Source: Methylacidiphilales bacterium
Lineage (GTDB): Bacteria > Verrucomicrobiota > Verrucomicrobiia > Methylacidiphilales > UBA1321
DNA: 43,545 nucleotides
Reading direction: 5' to 3'
Assembly: GCA_021272315.1 (NCBI GenBank)
Contig: JAJSLI010000083.1
Coordinates: 1 to 43,545 of the forward strand
Shown here one piece after another: positions 1 through 7,031 of this stretch. The first letter of the stretch is position 1; every line of letters begins with the position of its first letter. The position numbers and the translations under genes are program-made. The notes beneath the pieces were generated by a model. The model saw nothing but the letters and a program-made list of their open reading frames with translations, was not told the DNA's origin and did no database searches.

Positions 1-178
1 TGGTGGGCCGGTCGTTTCGGCTTCATCGCATTTTCCCAGTTTTGAGGACTTTAGTTGAAGGTTTATGGGAAAATAAACACCTCCTTAAGAATTACAAGAT
101 ATTATATAGCAATGTGATAGGAATTATTCAGGATCGACTACGTTAAGGTGGCGAAGGGACAAGCAAACATCGCCATGC

Positions 179-1483
179 TCAATGGGAAACCTTCCCAGAG
201 GGAAGCCATGCTCCTGAGAAGCCGGCGCGTTGTAGTCCTTTTACGATCGGCTGACAATTGCGCATCAAGCGCCAGATCAGGCCGGAGCGAAAATTTTCTA
301 TCATCAGGATCAACAACCCGTGGTTTAGGCCAAAGTTATATTTCGATTGCCAGATATTCTGTGGAGTTGAGTCACCGAACATTGGATTAAACGAGGCGGC
401 AAACCCGCACGGATCGCGTTTCCCCACTTCCGTTTTCAGAAAATATTCAATTGTCGGGAGGACAATTTCCGGCGCGAATGGAAGCGACGCCACGGCTGCG
501 CCAGCGGAGATGGTTCCGTCGTCCGGACCAAAAGGAACTCCGCGCGCGTGATAGCCGAGAAAGCGCACCTTGCGGCCCTTGATTCTGCGCATGCATGGTC
601 CGGGACCGTCGCAAGCGGTGATACCCCAGCTCAGTTCCGAATGGCATTGGAATCCCAGTGGATTTCTTCGGCAGTATTCCCGCTGAATATAGGTGGCGCG
701 GAGGCTGTTCTCAAAATAGTCCGTTGACTTTTCCTTCATGAAATCATCCTGCAGGCCGCGAAAATCGATCCAGGCGTGCATGAATTGGTGAATGAACAGC
801 GGCCCAGCGTAAAGATATTCGTAACCATAGACTCGTTTCCATTGATAAGTTCGCGTCCATGCGCGGTAACTAGCACGGGACAGCGGATGGGTTGGTGAGC
901 CAAGGGCGAGGACGTACAGGAGCAATCCCTCGCTGTAACCCAGCCAGCGATTTTTCAAGAAGCCTTTCTCGGGAACATGACCGTGACTCAGAGTCAGGGC
1001 GCGATTGCAGGCCCAATTCCACTCCGTTCTGCGGTAGATCCATCCTACGCGTTCGCGAAGTTCCCGCTCCTGGCCGGTGGCGCCGGAAAAATACTCACGG
1101 GCGACGAGCATTCCCAAGATCAAAAGGCCCGTGTCCATCGTGGATAGTTCGCACGCTGATGCGCGCGTGCCTTTTTCCATGTGTAGAAAATGATAGTAAA
1201 ATCCGCGACGGCCTGTTGAATCGGGTTCCGCGCCTTGCGGGCTGGCGGCAAAAAATCTGACTGCGGCCAAGACACGCTTCAGCGCTTCACTTCGGCTCAT
1301 GAAGCCGCGTTCGACCGCCACGATGTAGACCGCAAACGAAAATCCGGTGACGGCAATGCTTGAAGGGGCCAGTCTCTCCGTTTTGTCGCGCACCAATCCG
1401 TTGGATGGATTACATTCGCGGGCAAAATAGCCGAATGACTCCTTCTGCAGTCGGTGCAGCATCTTGTCGGGAGATCGCGCCAT
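179..1483 (-). CDS. glucoamylase-family (PF10091/COG5368-like) glycoside hydrolase
   Basis: Protein of 434 aa. The N-terminus reads LHRLQKESFGYFARECNPSN followed by GLVRD, the hallmark opening of the PF10091 'glycoamylase' family, an (alpha/alpha)6 barrel group that includes GH144 beta-1,2-glucanases. Aromatic-rich segments such as GYEYLYAGPLFIHQFMHAWI (around residue 220), a SELSWGITACDGP stretch (around 285) and a terminal SKYNFGLNHGLLILMIEN segment fit this family from end to end. No signal peptide is visible, so the enzyme may be cytoplasmic or the start may be misplaced. The substrate cannot be read from the sequence; family members act on beta-1,2-glucans or other glucans, and the name glucoamylase is historical. 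It stands alone, facing out of the window. I am sure of the family and unsure of the specificity. Confidence 0.85.
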   Translation of the reverse strand: MARSPDKMLHRLQKESFGYFARECNPSNGLVRDKTERLAPSSIAVTGFSFAVYIVAVERGFMSRSEALKRVLAAVRFFAASPQGAEPDSTGRRGFYYHFLHMEKGTRASACELSTMDTGLLILGMLVAREYFSGATGQERELRERVGWIYRRTEWNWACNRALTLSHGHVPEKGFLKNRWLGYSEGLLLYVLALGSPTHPLSRASYRAWTRTYQWKRVYGYEYLYAGPLFIHQFMHAWIDFRGLQDDFMKEKSTDYFENSLRATYIQREYCRRNPLGFQCHSELSWGITACDGPGPCMRRIKGRKVRFLGYHARGVPFGPDDGTISAGAAVASLPFAPEIVLPTIEYFLKTEVGKRDPCGFAASFNPMFGDSTPQNIWQSKYNFGLNHGLLILMIENFRSGLIWRLMRNCQPIVKGLQRAGFSGAWLPSGKVSH

Positions 1484-1754
1484 TGAAGCTGTTTTCGGGA
1501 ATTGCCTTTCGATTCAATCGCAGCCTTCGCCATGGACTGCCGGTGAACAGCCATTTGGGGGAAATTTTATACGATTTGAATGACTGTAATATTGATAGAT
1601 TATTTTCAATTTGTGAGAGTGCCGTTTTCATGATGGAGTGCAAGGATTAGGAGGTGAGAGCCATGTCGAGTGCCTTCTTGTGGCGGGATGCATACTCCGT
1701 GAGGCGGAGATTTCACGCCTATGAATAGACCGGAGGAAGATGCGCTCGCAATTC

Positions 1755-1770
1755 GGGTAACACCCCACAG
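1755..1770 (+). promoter_or_regulatory. recurrent stress-gene motif, copy 1
   Basis: Sense sequence GGGTAACACCCCACAG, 48 nt before the ATG of the truncated flavin oxidoreductase at 1819. It matches the consensus GGGTAACACCCCATAG found throughout the left part of the window. Its function is inferred: a promoter element or operator. Confidence 0.55.
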
Positions 1771-1780
1771 CGGCAGGACG

Positions 1781-1805
1781 GACCGGCTGTTATCATCCGC
1801 CGGTC
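1781..1805 (+). other. leader hairpin downstream of motif copy 1
   Basis: GACCGGC (1781-1787) pairs perfectly with GCCGGTC (1799-1805), with an 11-nt loop. It sits between the motif and the start codon at 1819, where it would lie in a 5' leader. Similar placements occur at other motif copies. Confidence 0.4.
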
Positions 1806-1818
1806 GCCGCCTTTTCCA

Positions 1819-2034
1819 ATGAAGTCCTTTCCAATCGTTATTCTCGGTGGAGGAGTGGTCGCCGGATACGCTGCAAAAGAATTTGTCGAACAGAGCGGCA
1901 AAAAAAGAGATCTTGCGATTGTCACGCACAATTCGAGCCTAAAAGAGGACCCAACCATGAAAGCGAAGAAGCAAGCTGGGACAACGCCCGCAAATCTCGT
2001 CGATGGCCTGCTTACGGTGGCTGATGACACATGA
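1819..2034 (+). pseudogene. truncated FAD/NAD(P)-dependent oxidoreductase (N-terminal fragment)
   Basis: The 71-aa reading frame begins MKSFPIVILGGGVVAGYAAK, the FAD-binding GxGxxxG-type Rossmann turn (GGGVVAGYAA) of pyridine nucleotide-disulfide oxidoreductases, followed by a second strand region (KKRDLAIVTHNSS). A complete enzyme of this family has roughly 400 residues with a second dinucleotide-binding domain; here the frame loses resemblance after about residue 45 and stops. No continuation is visible in the following 100 bp in any frame. I read it as the preserved 5' end of a deleted gene that still carries its upstream motif and hairpin. A functional small protein is possible but unlikely, since the fragment cannot fold as the whole FAD domain. 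Confidence 0.6.
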
Positions 2035-2146
2035 TACTGTGTCCGCCGGGACTTCAAATTTGCTAGAGATTGGGGAGGTTGGAACGGGCAAAATCGCAAT
2101 GCCTGCAACGACGCAGCCATCGCAGATCGACTAGATTTCAGCAAAT

Positions 2147-2665
2147 TTATCTGGAAGCGGAAACGGGTTCGTCGACTTCCATGGCGTCGGCATTCACTTT
2201 TCTCGCAATTTTAACCAGCTTCTTGTTGGTGTCACCCTCCTCATCGAGGGTTTCCTGAAGAAGATCGGCTACTTTGTCTTCTCCCAACCCCTTTGCAAAG
2301 GCTCGAGCCGTGCCGTAGGCTGCTATTTCATAGTGCTCCACTCGGACCGCTGCCCCAATCAGATTGGCGTCCCGCACTGCTGCCGGGCCATCCGTCTCTA
2401 TCGCTTCCCCTCCCTCTGCCACCAAACCGAGCATCGCCTGGCAAGTCTTGTCGCGTATGGGAGAGCCGAGCATTTTTAGAGCTTCCGTGAGGCGCTCAAC
2501 GTGAATGCGGGTCTGGGCAAGATGACCCGTAAAGCCGGCTTTGAGATCTGCGTTGGAGGCGGCTTTGGCCATCTTGGGCAACGCCTTTACCAATTGCTTT
2601 TCTGCAAAGAGCAGGTCTTCGAGTTCGTTGATAAGCAGGGCATGAAGGTTTGGAATGGAAGCCAT
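2147..2665 (-). CDS. DUF892 / YciE-YciF-like ferritin-like stress protein
   Basis: Protein of 172 aa, from MASIPNLHALLINELEDLLF to PVSASR. It contains the typical DUF892 pattern: an opening helix with INELEDLLFAEKQL, a second helix with HVERLTEALKMLG, and a later helix VRVEHYEIAAYGTARAFAK in which E and H residues provide the ferritin-like di-metal ligands. The family is induced by stress (E. coli YciE/YciF) and is thought to bind iron or manganese in the cytoplasm. The open frame extends upstream to 3154, but that part has no DUF892 similarity and overlaps the IS66 remnant on the other strand, so I chose the internal ATG at 2665. A hairpin and a copy of the recurrent motif lie 50-110 nt upstream in the matching orientation. 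Confidence 0.9.
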   Translation of the reverse strand: MASIPNLHALLINELEDLLFAEKQLVKALPKMAKAASNADLKAGFTGHLAQTRIHVERLTEALKMLGSPIRDKTCQAMLGLVAEGGEAIETDGPAAVRDANLIGAAVRVEHYEIAAYGTARAFAKGLGEDKVADLLQETLDEEGDTNKKLVKIARKVNADAMEVDEPVSASR

Positions 2666-2710
2666 GATAGAAGAGTGAGTCGCTGGTTTTACTGAGCGGT
2701 TTAAAGTTCC

Positions 2711-2726
2711 GCGAACGTAGGTTCGC
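2711..2726 (-). other. leader hairpin of the DUF892 gene
   Basis: GCGAAC and GTTCGC form a perfect 6-bp stem with a 4-nt loop, about 46 nt before the DUF892 start on the minus strand and downstream of its motif copy. It may shape the 5' leader or be a dyad operator. Confidence 0.4.
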
Positions 2727-2761
2727 AGCGATTTCACGATACAGCAATGGCTCCGCGTGAA

Positions 2762-2777
2762 CCATGGGGTAATACCC
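2762..2777 (-). promoter_or_regulatory. recurrent stress-gene motif, copy 2
   Basis: On the minus strand it reads GGGTATTACCCCATGG, 96 nt before the DUF892 start. Its left flank (CAATTC) is shared with copy 1, giving CAATTCGGGTA in both. Confidence 0.5.
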
Positions 2778-3010
2778 GAATTGCAGCTCCTCGGCCGCGA
2801 GCACGAGGGGCAGGTTCGCTTTTCCGAAGGGACTGCAGACCGGCATGAGCTGGATTGGCGGCTCAGCGGCGCCTTGGCGCCTAAAGCCATAGGCACCGAG
2901 CTAGCGGCGGGGAAGCACGTATTCAGCGAGGAAACCGATTTTCGGCCCATCTTCAGGCGTGAGCTCTTCGAAGATGTTCGGGAAGTCGCACTCGAAGATC
3001 TTGTTATTAT

Positions 3011-3097
3011 CTGAACACCGGCATTCTGCTGGAGCTTCCCGTCGGCGCCGACCCGGCCTGGATTGACCGGCTGGTGGATGAACTGAGGGCACGCTGA
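3011..3097 (+). pseudogene. IS66-type tnpA C-terminal remnant
   Basis: The 28 codons read LNTGILLELPVGADPAWIDR and LVDELRAR and then stop, 4 nt before the tnpB start. This resembles the C-terminal end of the small IS66 accessory protein TnpA (a hydrophobic ELP-V segment followed by a WI-LV-EL helix), and the spacing to tnpB is typical for IS66 elements. The upstream part of the gene is not recognisable. Confidence 0.45.
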
Positions 3098-3101
3098 AGC
3101 C

Positions 3102-3521
3102 ATGGTTGCGATCGGCGGCGGCCGGGTCCAAATCTTCCTCCCCACGGGGGTCACCGATCTCAGGCGAGGCTTCGGCCTTCAGGCCGTGATCGAGCACGGG
3201 CTGGGCCGACCGCCTCTCAACGGCGATATTTACCTCTTCGCCAATCGAAGGCGCGACATAATCAAAGCGTTCTTCTTTGATTCCGGAGGAATCTGGATCT
3301 GCGCAAAACGGCTTATGGTTTGAACTTACCGCTGGCCCGAGCCCGGCCAGACGACAGTCGAACTGACCGCCGCCGAGTTGCAGCTGCTGCTCAGCGGCCT
3401 GGACCTCACGAAGACCCGGCCGAGGAAGTGGTGGAAGCTGCCGCTCTGGGCGCCGGTTTCCACTGCCATGGCGACAACGCCGCAATGTCCTTCGCTGGTT
3501 GGTCCGGCAACCGGACGATGA
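3102..3521 (+). pseudogene. tnpB: IS66-family tnpB with in-frame stop
   Basis: The frame opens with MVAIGGGRVQIFLPTGVTDL and RRGF, then has GDIYLFANRRRDIIKAFFFD and GIWICAKRL, all signatures of IS66 Orf2/TnpB. At 3321-3323 a TGA stop interrupts the frame, but the same frame continues with TYRWPEPGQTTVELTAAELQ and LLLSGLDLTKTRPRKWW, which is the expected C-terminal half. The usual residue at the stop is Gly, so GGA to TGA is a simple explanation. The large transposase tnpC is absent. The element is therefore a dead remnant; TnpB's role in transposition is not biochemically defined. Confidence 0.75.
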
Positions 3522-3723
3522 TATCGATCAAGTATATCGACCTCGGCCTGTTTGCTGAGTCAGGATTGCGAGTCCTGCAAAACGTAAATGGGCCCGGTCT
3601 CCTATGCCAATGTTCCCTCCCGGAATTGATATCTGCATAGGAAAGACAACTCGTCATGAACAGCATCGCACTATCTTGAAACCGGCTCGGCCGCAGACTG
3701 GAATTGACACGGGAAGTGGCGGG

Positions 3724-4110
3724 ATGAGATTTGAGGCCGTGTGGAAACGGTTGTTCCATAAGTCCCCGGCAAGGACCGGAGACCTCGGCCAACATATTAC
3801 CGCCAATTGCCAGGTTTGCGGCGGCCGGCCGACGTTTAAAGGCAGCCGTATCATCGTCTGGCAGGTGCTAGACCAGGTGGCCGAGGGAATGCCCTGGGAG
3901 CAGATCTGCTGGTCTTGGCGCGAAAAGATCACCCACGAAGCCATTGCTGCAGCCGTGCAGTTGGCGGCTGGCCAGTTCAAGGAGACCTCAGGACCCCATG
4001 CTCCTCTTGGATGTACTTTGGTTCACACGTTGCCTTGTGACAGGTTCAAAGCACTCAGCCGAACCGCTTTTTTTGCCCGGAAATCACGAATTCCTGTGGG
4101 ACGGCAATGA
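3724..4110 (+). CDS. DUF433 (antitoxin-like) protein
   Basis: With the ATG at 3724 the protein has 128 aa; an ATG at 3604 would add 40 residues without recognisable content. The core CQVCGGRPTFKGSRIIVWQV and LDQVAEGM, followed by ITHEAIAAAVQLAAG, is a textbook DUF433 domain, a winged-helix-like fold often found in antitoxins beside PIN-like DUF5615 toxins. Here no convincing toxin follows: the next gene, overlapping by 4 bp (ATGA), encodes a DUF2934/DUF3175 protein. The last 40 residues after FKE do not look like the family and may have arisen by a frameshift or readthrough into non-native sequence. The domain call is solid; an antitoxin role is only family-based. Confidence 0.7.
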   Translation: MRFEAVWKRLFHKSPARTGDLGQHITANCQVCGGRPTFKGSRIIVWQVLDQVAEGMPWEQICWSWREKITHEAIAAAVQLAAGQFKETSGPHAPLGCTLVHTLPCDRFKALSRTAFFARKSRIPVGRQ

Positions 4111-4577
4111 ACTTAAAGCCTTCAATCAGTCACGAAAACATCGCTCGGCGGGCCTATCAGATCTGGGAAGAAACCGGTCGGCGGGACGGCAACGAGACGG
4201 CGCACTGGCGGCAAGCCGAACGCGAACTACACGCGCAGCACGGAAAGACTGGCGAGGTAGATAGCGCCCGATCGGACGAGCAAAAGCAGTGGTCTCAGCG
4301 CGTCACCCAGTACAGCAATGCCTTGGATCTCGAGTCAGGTGTATTCACTTGGGACGACCCGGTAGCGATTGCCCAGTCGCTCAAGGCCTCTGCTGAGGCC
4401 AGCGACCGTAGAAAGTCCACTGCGTTTCGGTCGGCAATGTCGATGCTCACGTTCTATATGAATCGGGCCGGACGTCAGCTAACAGCGGAGCAGCGGGCTC
4501 GCCTTGAGGCCGCAAAGGACGAACTTCGCGTACTCTTCAATCGCCGTCGCCATAGCTCGCCATTTTCAATAAGGTGA
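4107..4577 (+). CDS. DUF2934-DUF3175 fusion protein
   Basis: Protein of 156 aa with two domains. Residues about 7-42 (HENIARRAYQIWEETGRRDG then AHWRQAEREL) are a DUF2934 module, a short helical motif of unknown function common in soil bacteria. Residues about 60-148 (WSQRVTQYSNALDLESGVFT, then DDPVAIAQSLKASAE, FRSAMSMLTFYMNRAG, ARLEAAKDELRVLF) are DUF3175, also of unknown function. The start overlaps the end of the DUF433 frame by 4 bp, suggesting co-translation. There are no membrane segments and the protein is probably cytoplasmic. The DUF2934 module recurs in three other proteins of this window, including both ATPase tails. Confidence 0.85.
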   Translation: MNLKPSISHENIARRAYQIWEETGRRDGNETAHWRQAERELHAQHGKTGEVDSARSDEQKQWSQRVTQYSNALDLESGVFTWDDPVAIAQSLKASAEASDRRKSTAFRSAMSMLTFYMNRAGRQLTAEQRARLEAAKDELRVLFNRRRHSSPFSIR

Positions 4578-4681
4578 CGGAAGCAACATGCACCGGACAA
4601 AGATACACCCATCCGCTCGCATATCGAGGGACGGCGCGGTACTTATTCCGCGGGAGGCGTCTACCTTAATTATCGTTTCAT

Positions 4682-5090
4682 CATGCTGCCCATGCCATCG
4701 GCTTCATGGCGCTGGCTTTTGGGATGTCGCTGGGGATCGATTTTTTCGGCCGATTCGAGCTAAAGCTTAACGGCGACGTTCTGGCTTTCATCCGCACCAT
4801 CCATTTTAACCAAGCACTGATGATGTGGATGCTGAGCTTCCTGCTGTTCGCGGGCGCGCTGACCGTCAACCTTGCCGAGTTTTGCCACCATCGCAGCCGA
4901 ATCATTGCTCAATGACGGAGTCGGCGTCGTAGTCTTTCTCGTGATGCTTGGGGTGGCCGCCGGTGGCCAGCCTAGTTTTGCCGGCGGCTCATGGTTGTCT
5001 CTCAGGGAAGTAATCGGAGGCCTGCTTCTGGGTATTGCGACGGGGCTTTTCGCCTAGTGGATACTCAAGGGGATCGACGAATATGCCCGC
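4682..5090 (+). pseudogene. CPA1-type Na+/H+ antiporter relic
   Basis: Scattered fragments of an NhaP-like antiporter remain. Frame 1 (to 4915) contains IHFNQALMMWMLSFLLFAGA followed by LTVNLAEF, the conserved TM pair around 'FNEALMHGMLSFLLFAGAL'. A second frame (from about 4872) contains AESLLNDGVGVVVFLVMLGV, which includes the ion-binding ND motif, then REVIGGLLLGIATGLFA, a TAG stop at 5055-5057, and in the same frame WILKGIDEYA. The stretch normally lying between these two blocks is missing and the C-terminal half is gone. A complete antiporter has 400 or more residues, so this cannot function. The remnant abuts the terminator of the next minus-strand gene. Confidence 0.7.
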
Positions 5091-5122
5091 AAAAAAGCCA
5101 CGCCTAAAGGACGGGCGTGGCC
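5091..5122 (-). terminator. Rho-independent terminator of the glycine-zipper gene
   Basis: On the minus strand a GC-rich stem (GGCCACGCC pairing with GGCGTGGC, about 8 bp with a loop around GTCCTTTA) is followed directly by TTTTTTG. It lies 26 nt after the stop of the minus-strand gene at 5148-5660. Confidence 0.85.
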
Positions 5123-5147
5123 TTCCGTTGATTCGTTGTTCTGAGCG

Positions 5148-5660
5148 CTAGGCGGCCTTCGACCCCTTTTGATTCTGCTCATGAAGGCGTTGCCACGCGG
5201 CATGCGAAGCCGGTCGGGCCTCGTCCCAGGCTAGTTTCGGTCGTTTCGCTTCATAGTTCCTCCGCAGATCCACTTCGCGATCCTCGAATGCGCCGCCCAG
5301 GGCGCCATATTGCGCATACCCTTCGTACCCGCTCCTGTAGGCTAAGCCATAGTCATCGTATGATCGGCCATTGGCGAAGGATTGGCGGCGATGGTTCTCG
5401 CGCCAGTAGGCATCTTCAACGGATGGGTTCACCGCTTTCGCCACACCGTGACCGGCTAAACCGCCGACGACGGCTCCGACGGCTGCTCCTGCGACGGTGC
5501 CGACCGGTCCTGCGACAGTTCCCACCGCGGCGCCGGCTGCGGCGGCGCCGGCGACCGCGCCAATTCCAGTTCCTACAACATGTGAACTGTGAGTTTTGGT
5601 GATCGGATCGGGATTGCGTGATTTGTCGTTTCTATCGAATTCTTTTTTGGTAGCATTCAT
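5148..5660 (-). CDS. glycine-zipper stress protein
   Basis: Protein of 170 aa. Residues about 28-75 form a long Gly/Ala zipper (VVGTGIGAVAGAAAAGAAVG, then TVAGPVGTVAGAAVGAVVGG), typical of two-helix membrane-inserting glycine zippers. It is followed by GVAKAVNPSVEDAYWRENHR and a Tyr/Asp-rich tail (YDDYGLAYRSGYEGYAQYG) ending in W-ARPA-AW repeats. This architecture is a recognised but uncharacterised family of bacterial stress-associated proteins. There is no signal peptide. A strong terminator follows the gene and a copy of the recurrent motif lies about 110 nt upstream, in the correct orientation. Function unknown; membrane association is inferred from the zipper. Confidence 0.85.
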   Translation of the reverse strand: MNATKKEFDRNDKSRNPDPITKTHSSHVVGTGIGAVAGAAAAGAAVGTVAGPVGTVAGAAVGAVVGGLAGHGVAKAVNPSVEDAYWRENHRRQSFANGRSYDDYGLAYRSGYEGYAQYGALGGAFEDREVDLRRNYEAKRPKLAWDEARPASHAAWQRLHEQNQKGSKAA

Positions 5661-6135
5661 GGGTTATTGACTAACGGTTGAGACGAAAACAAGGCGGATA
5701 TGCCGCTAGCGTCGTCCGAATTCATTGCGCTTTCATTGCCTGAGTGTACGCGACAAACAGCATAAGGGGTATGGGGTGTAATCCCGACGTTGGCGGGACT
5801 GCTTCGGGCACGTCGGCGAGTCGAACTCATATCGGAACTGGGTGTATTTTCGACCAGAGGTCGTTCAATGCCGATGATCAAGGCCTAATGTCCTGCCGTG
5901 GTATGCAGAGGACGGAGTCTTATCACAGCTAATCAAGTACATCGGACAAAGCCTTCAAGGTCGATGGTCCGAAGCAGCGAGGGGTCCGATCAGGCGAAAA
6001 TGCCTTCGCTCATAAGGGCTTCTTCTGCCGCAGCCCACTGGCGATTGGCCGCGTTTGCAGATCGCGCCCAGTTACTCCATCTGATTGCGCGCACCGCGAA
6101 TGCAACTCTCGGCGGGACGAAACTGAAGCGACGGG
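5661..6135. other. intergenic region, one motif copy
   Basis: Apart from the motif at 5769-5785 I see no supported gene. Open frames on the plus strand (for example 5898-6191) show no family signal and run into the antisense of the cytochrome gene. Confidence 0.4.
5769..5785 (-). promoter_or_regulatory. recurrent stress-gene motif, copy 3
   Basis: Minus-strand sequence GGGATTACACCCCATAC, one base longer than the other copies between GGG and CACCCC. It lies 108 nt before the start of the glycine-zipper protein. Confidence 0.5.
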
Positions 6136-6747
6136 CTAAGGTGATGTCGTTGTGCCGGAAGCGCTCTGGTGCTTGGTTCGCGACTCCATGAACGCTACGA
6201 GGTCATTGATCTCTCCAGGTTTCAGCGTGGCGCCGAACGCCGGCATGTTCACGCCGCCGTTGACAATGCGGATGATTATATCGCTTTTTGTCAACCGGTC
6301 GGCGATGAAGGTGAGATCCGGTCCGCGATGGCCGCCGCGGCCTTGAATGAGATGGCAATCGAGGCAGGACTTCTCCTGAAACAATTGAGCGCCGACGAAG
6401 ACCGGGCCGCTGGTGGCGCCGACGATCTGTGGAGTCAACGGCCTGGGATCGAAGTTCGGCGACCAGGGAGATCTCTCTCCTTCGATCCACAGCGCGGCAA
6501 TGGCAGTCACGGTCAGAAGGACGCCTGCCACAGCCCAGGGACGCCGGCGGGGGCTGCGTTCGCCGCTAGGGGCAATAAAGGGAAGGGCGATCAGCAGCAG
6601 TCCCGCCAGCAGCGGACCGAAGACCATGAAAACCTGCTCCGTGCCATGCGGCAGCAGCGCGAGCACCGCGAAATACCAAAGCAGATACCAGTCCGGACTG
6701 ACGTGATTCCGGAAATTCGAGCCGCTTGAAGAGTTGGTCTGGGCCAA
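6136..6747 (-). pseudogene. 5'-truncated cytochrome b C-terminal domain/cytochrome c fusion
   Basis: The frame opens inside the IS3 end, so its first dozen codons are element sequence. Native sequence begins at NFRNHVSPDWYLLWYF, a match to the start of the cytochrome b C-terminal (subunit IV-like) domain (PEWYFLWYF), with a hydrophobic stretch VFGPLLAGLLLIALPF and a further TM (AVAGVLLTVTAIAALW). A class I cytochrome c follows with heme motif CLDCH at about residue 131 and a likely Met ligand in NMPAFG. Such b/c fusions belong to bc1-type or alternative quinol-oxidising complexes. The upstream cytochrome b N-terminal half and Rieske partner are absent, cut by the IS. A truncated product without its promoter is unlikely to work. 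Confidence 0.75.
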
Positions 6748-6764
6748 TAAAAAGGACCCAGATC

Positions 6765-7031
6765 ATGAAAGGAAAAAGATTCAGTACGGAGGAGAAAGTC
6801 CGCATCCTGCGGGAGGTGGACGGGGGCAAGAGCATCGTGGAAGTCTGCCGGGAAAAGAATATCTCGGATGTGACGTTCCACCGTTGGCGAAAACAGTTTG
6901 GCCACATGAATCTCAACGAGGCCAGGCGGCTGAAGGAGCTGGAGCGAGAGAACACGGAGCTCAAGAAGATGCTGGCCGATGCGATGCTGGCGAAGAAGGT
7001 GCTGGAGTACGCGCTCGAAAAAAAATTGTGA
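6765..7031 (+). CDS. IS3-family transposase OrfA
   Basis: An 88-aa protein starting at the ATG at 6765 inside the element. It has the helix-turn-helix of the HTH_Tnp_1 family (RFSTEEKVRILREVDGGKSI then VCREKNISDVTFHRWRKQFG) followed by a leucine-zipper helix (EARRLKELERENTELKKMLA). It binds the inverted repeats and regulates transposition. The frame ends at a run of eight A residues (7018-7025), just before its TGA stop, a classical -1 slippery site through which the OrfAB transposase would be produced. Confidence 0.9.
   Translation: MKGKRFSTEEKVRILREVDGGKSIVEVCREKNISDVTFHRWRKQFGHMNLNEARRLKELERENTELKKMLADAMLAKKVLEYALEKKL

Larger units (their letters stand above)
1484..1818. other. intergenic region with a tiny ORF and motif copy
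   Basis: This gap separates the hydrolase from the flavin-oxidoreductase relic. It holds a 21-codon ORF (1663-1728, plus strand) preceded by a near-perfect Shine-Dalgarno TAGGAGGTGAG. The ORF could be a leader peptide or the leftover front of a deleted gene; its peptide resembles nothing I know. It also holds the GGGTAACACCCCACAG motif and a hairpin, listed separately. Confidence 0.4.
2666..3010. other. intergenic region without recognisable gene
   Basis: Apart from the hairpin at 2711-2726 and the motif at 2762-2777, both belonging to the DUF892 gene on the minus strand, I see no supported gene. Open frames here on both strands lack family similarity. The right part probably holds further eroded sequence of the IS66-type element, whose recognisable part begins near 3011. 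Confidence 0.4.

Noticed and set aside
1..178. AT-rich left edge, possible promoter or origin
   Set aside because: No recognisable promoter boxes, iterons or DnaA boxes; too short to interpret.
2666..3154. Upstream extension of the DUF892 frame to 335 aa
   Set aside because: The extra residues have no family similarity, are low-complexity and overlap IS66 remnants on the other strand; the internal ATG at 2665 matches the usual start.
4000..4106. Possible DUF5615 toxin after the DUF433 antitoxin-like gene
   Set aside because: The alternative frame (MLLLDVLWFTRCLVTG) lacks the family's conserved acidic residues and is overlapped by the DUF2934/DUF3175 gene.
5288..5602. 104-aa Arg-rich frame on the plus strand
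   Set aside because: It is antisense to the glycine-zipper gene, and its Arg/Pro bias comes from the GC-rich codons of the opposite strand.
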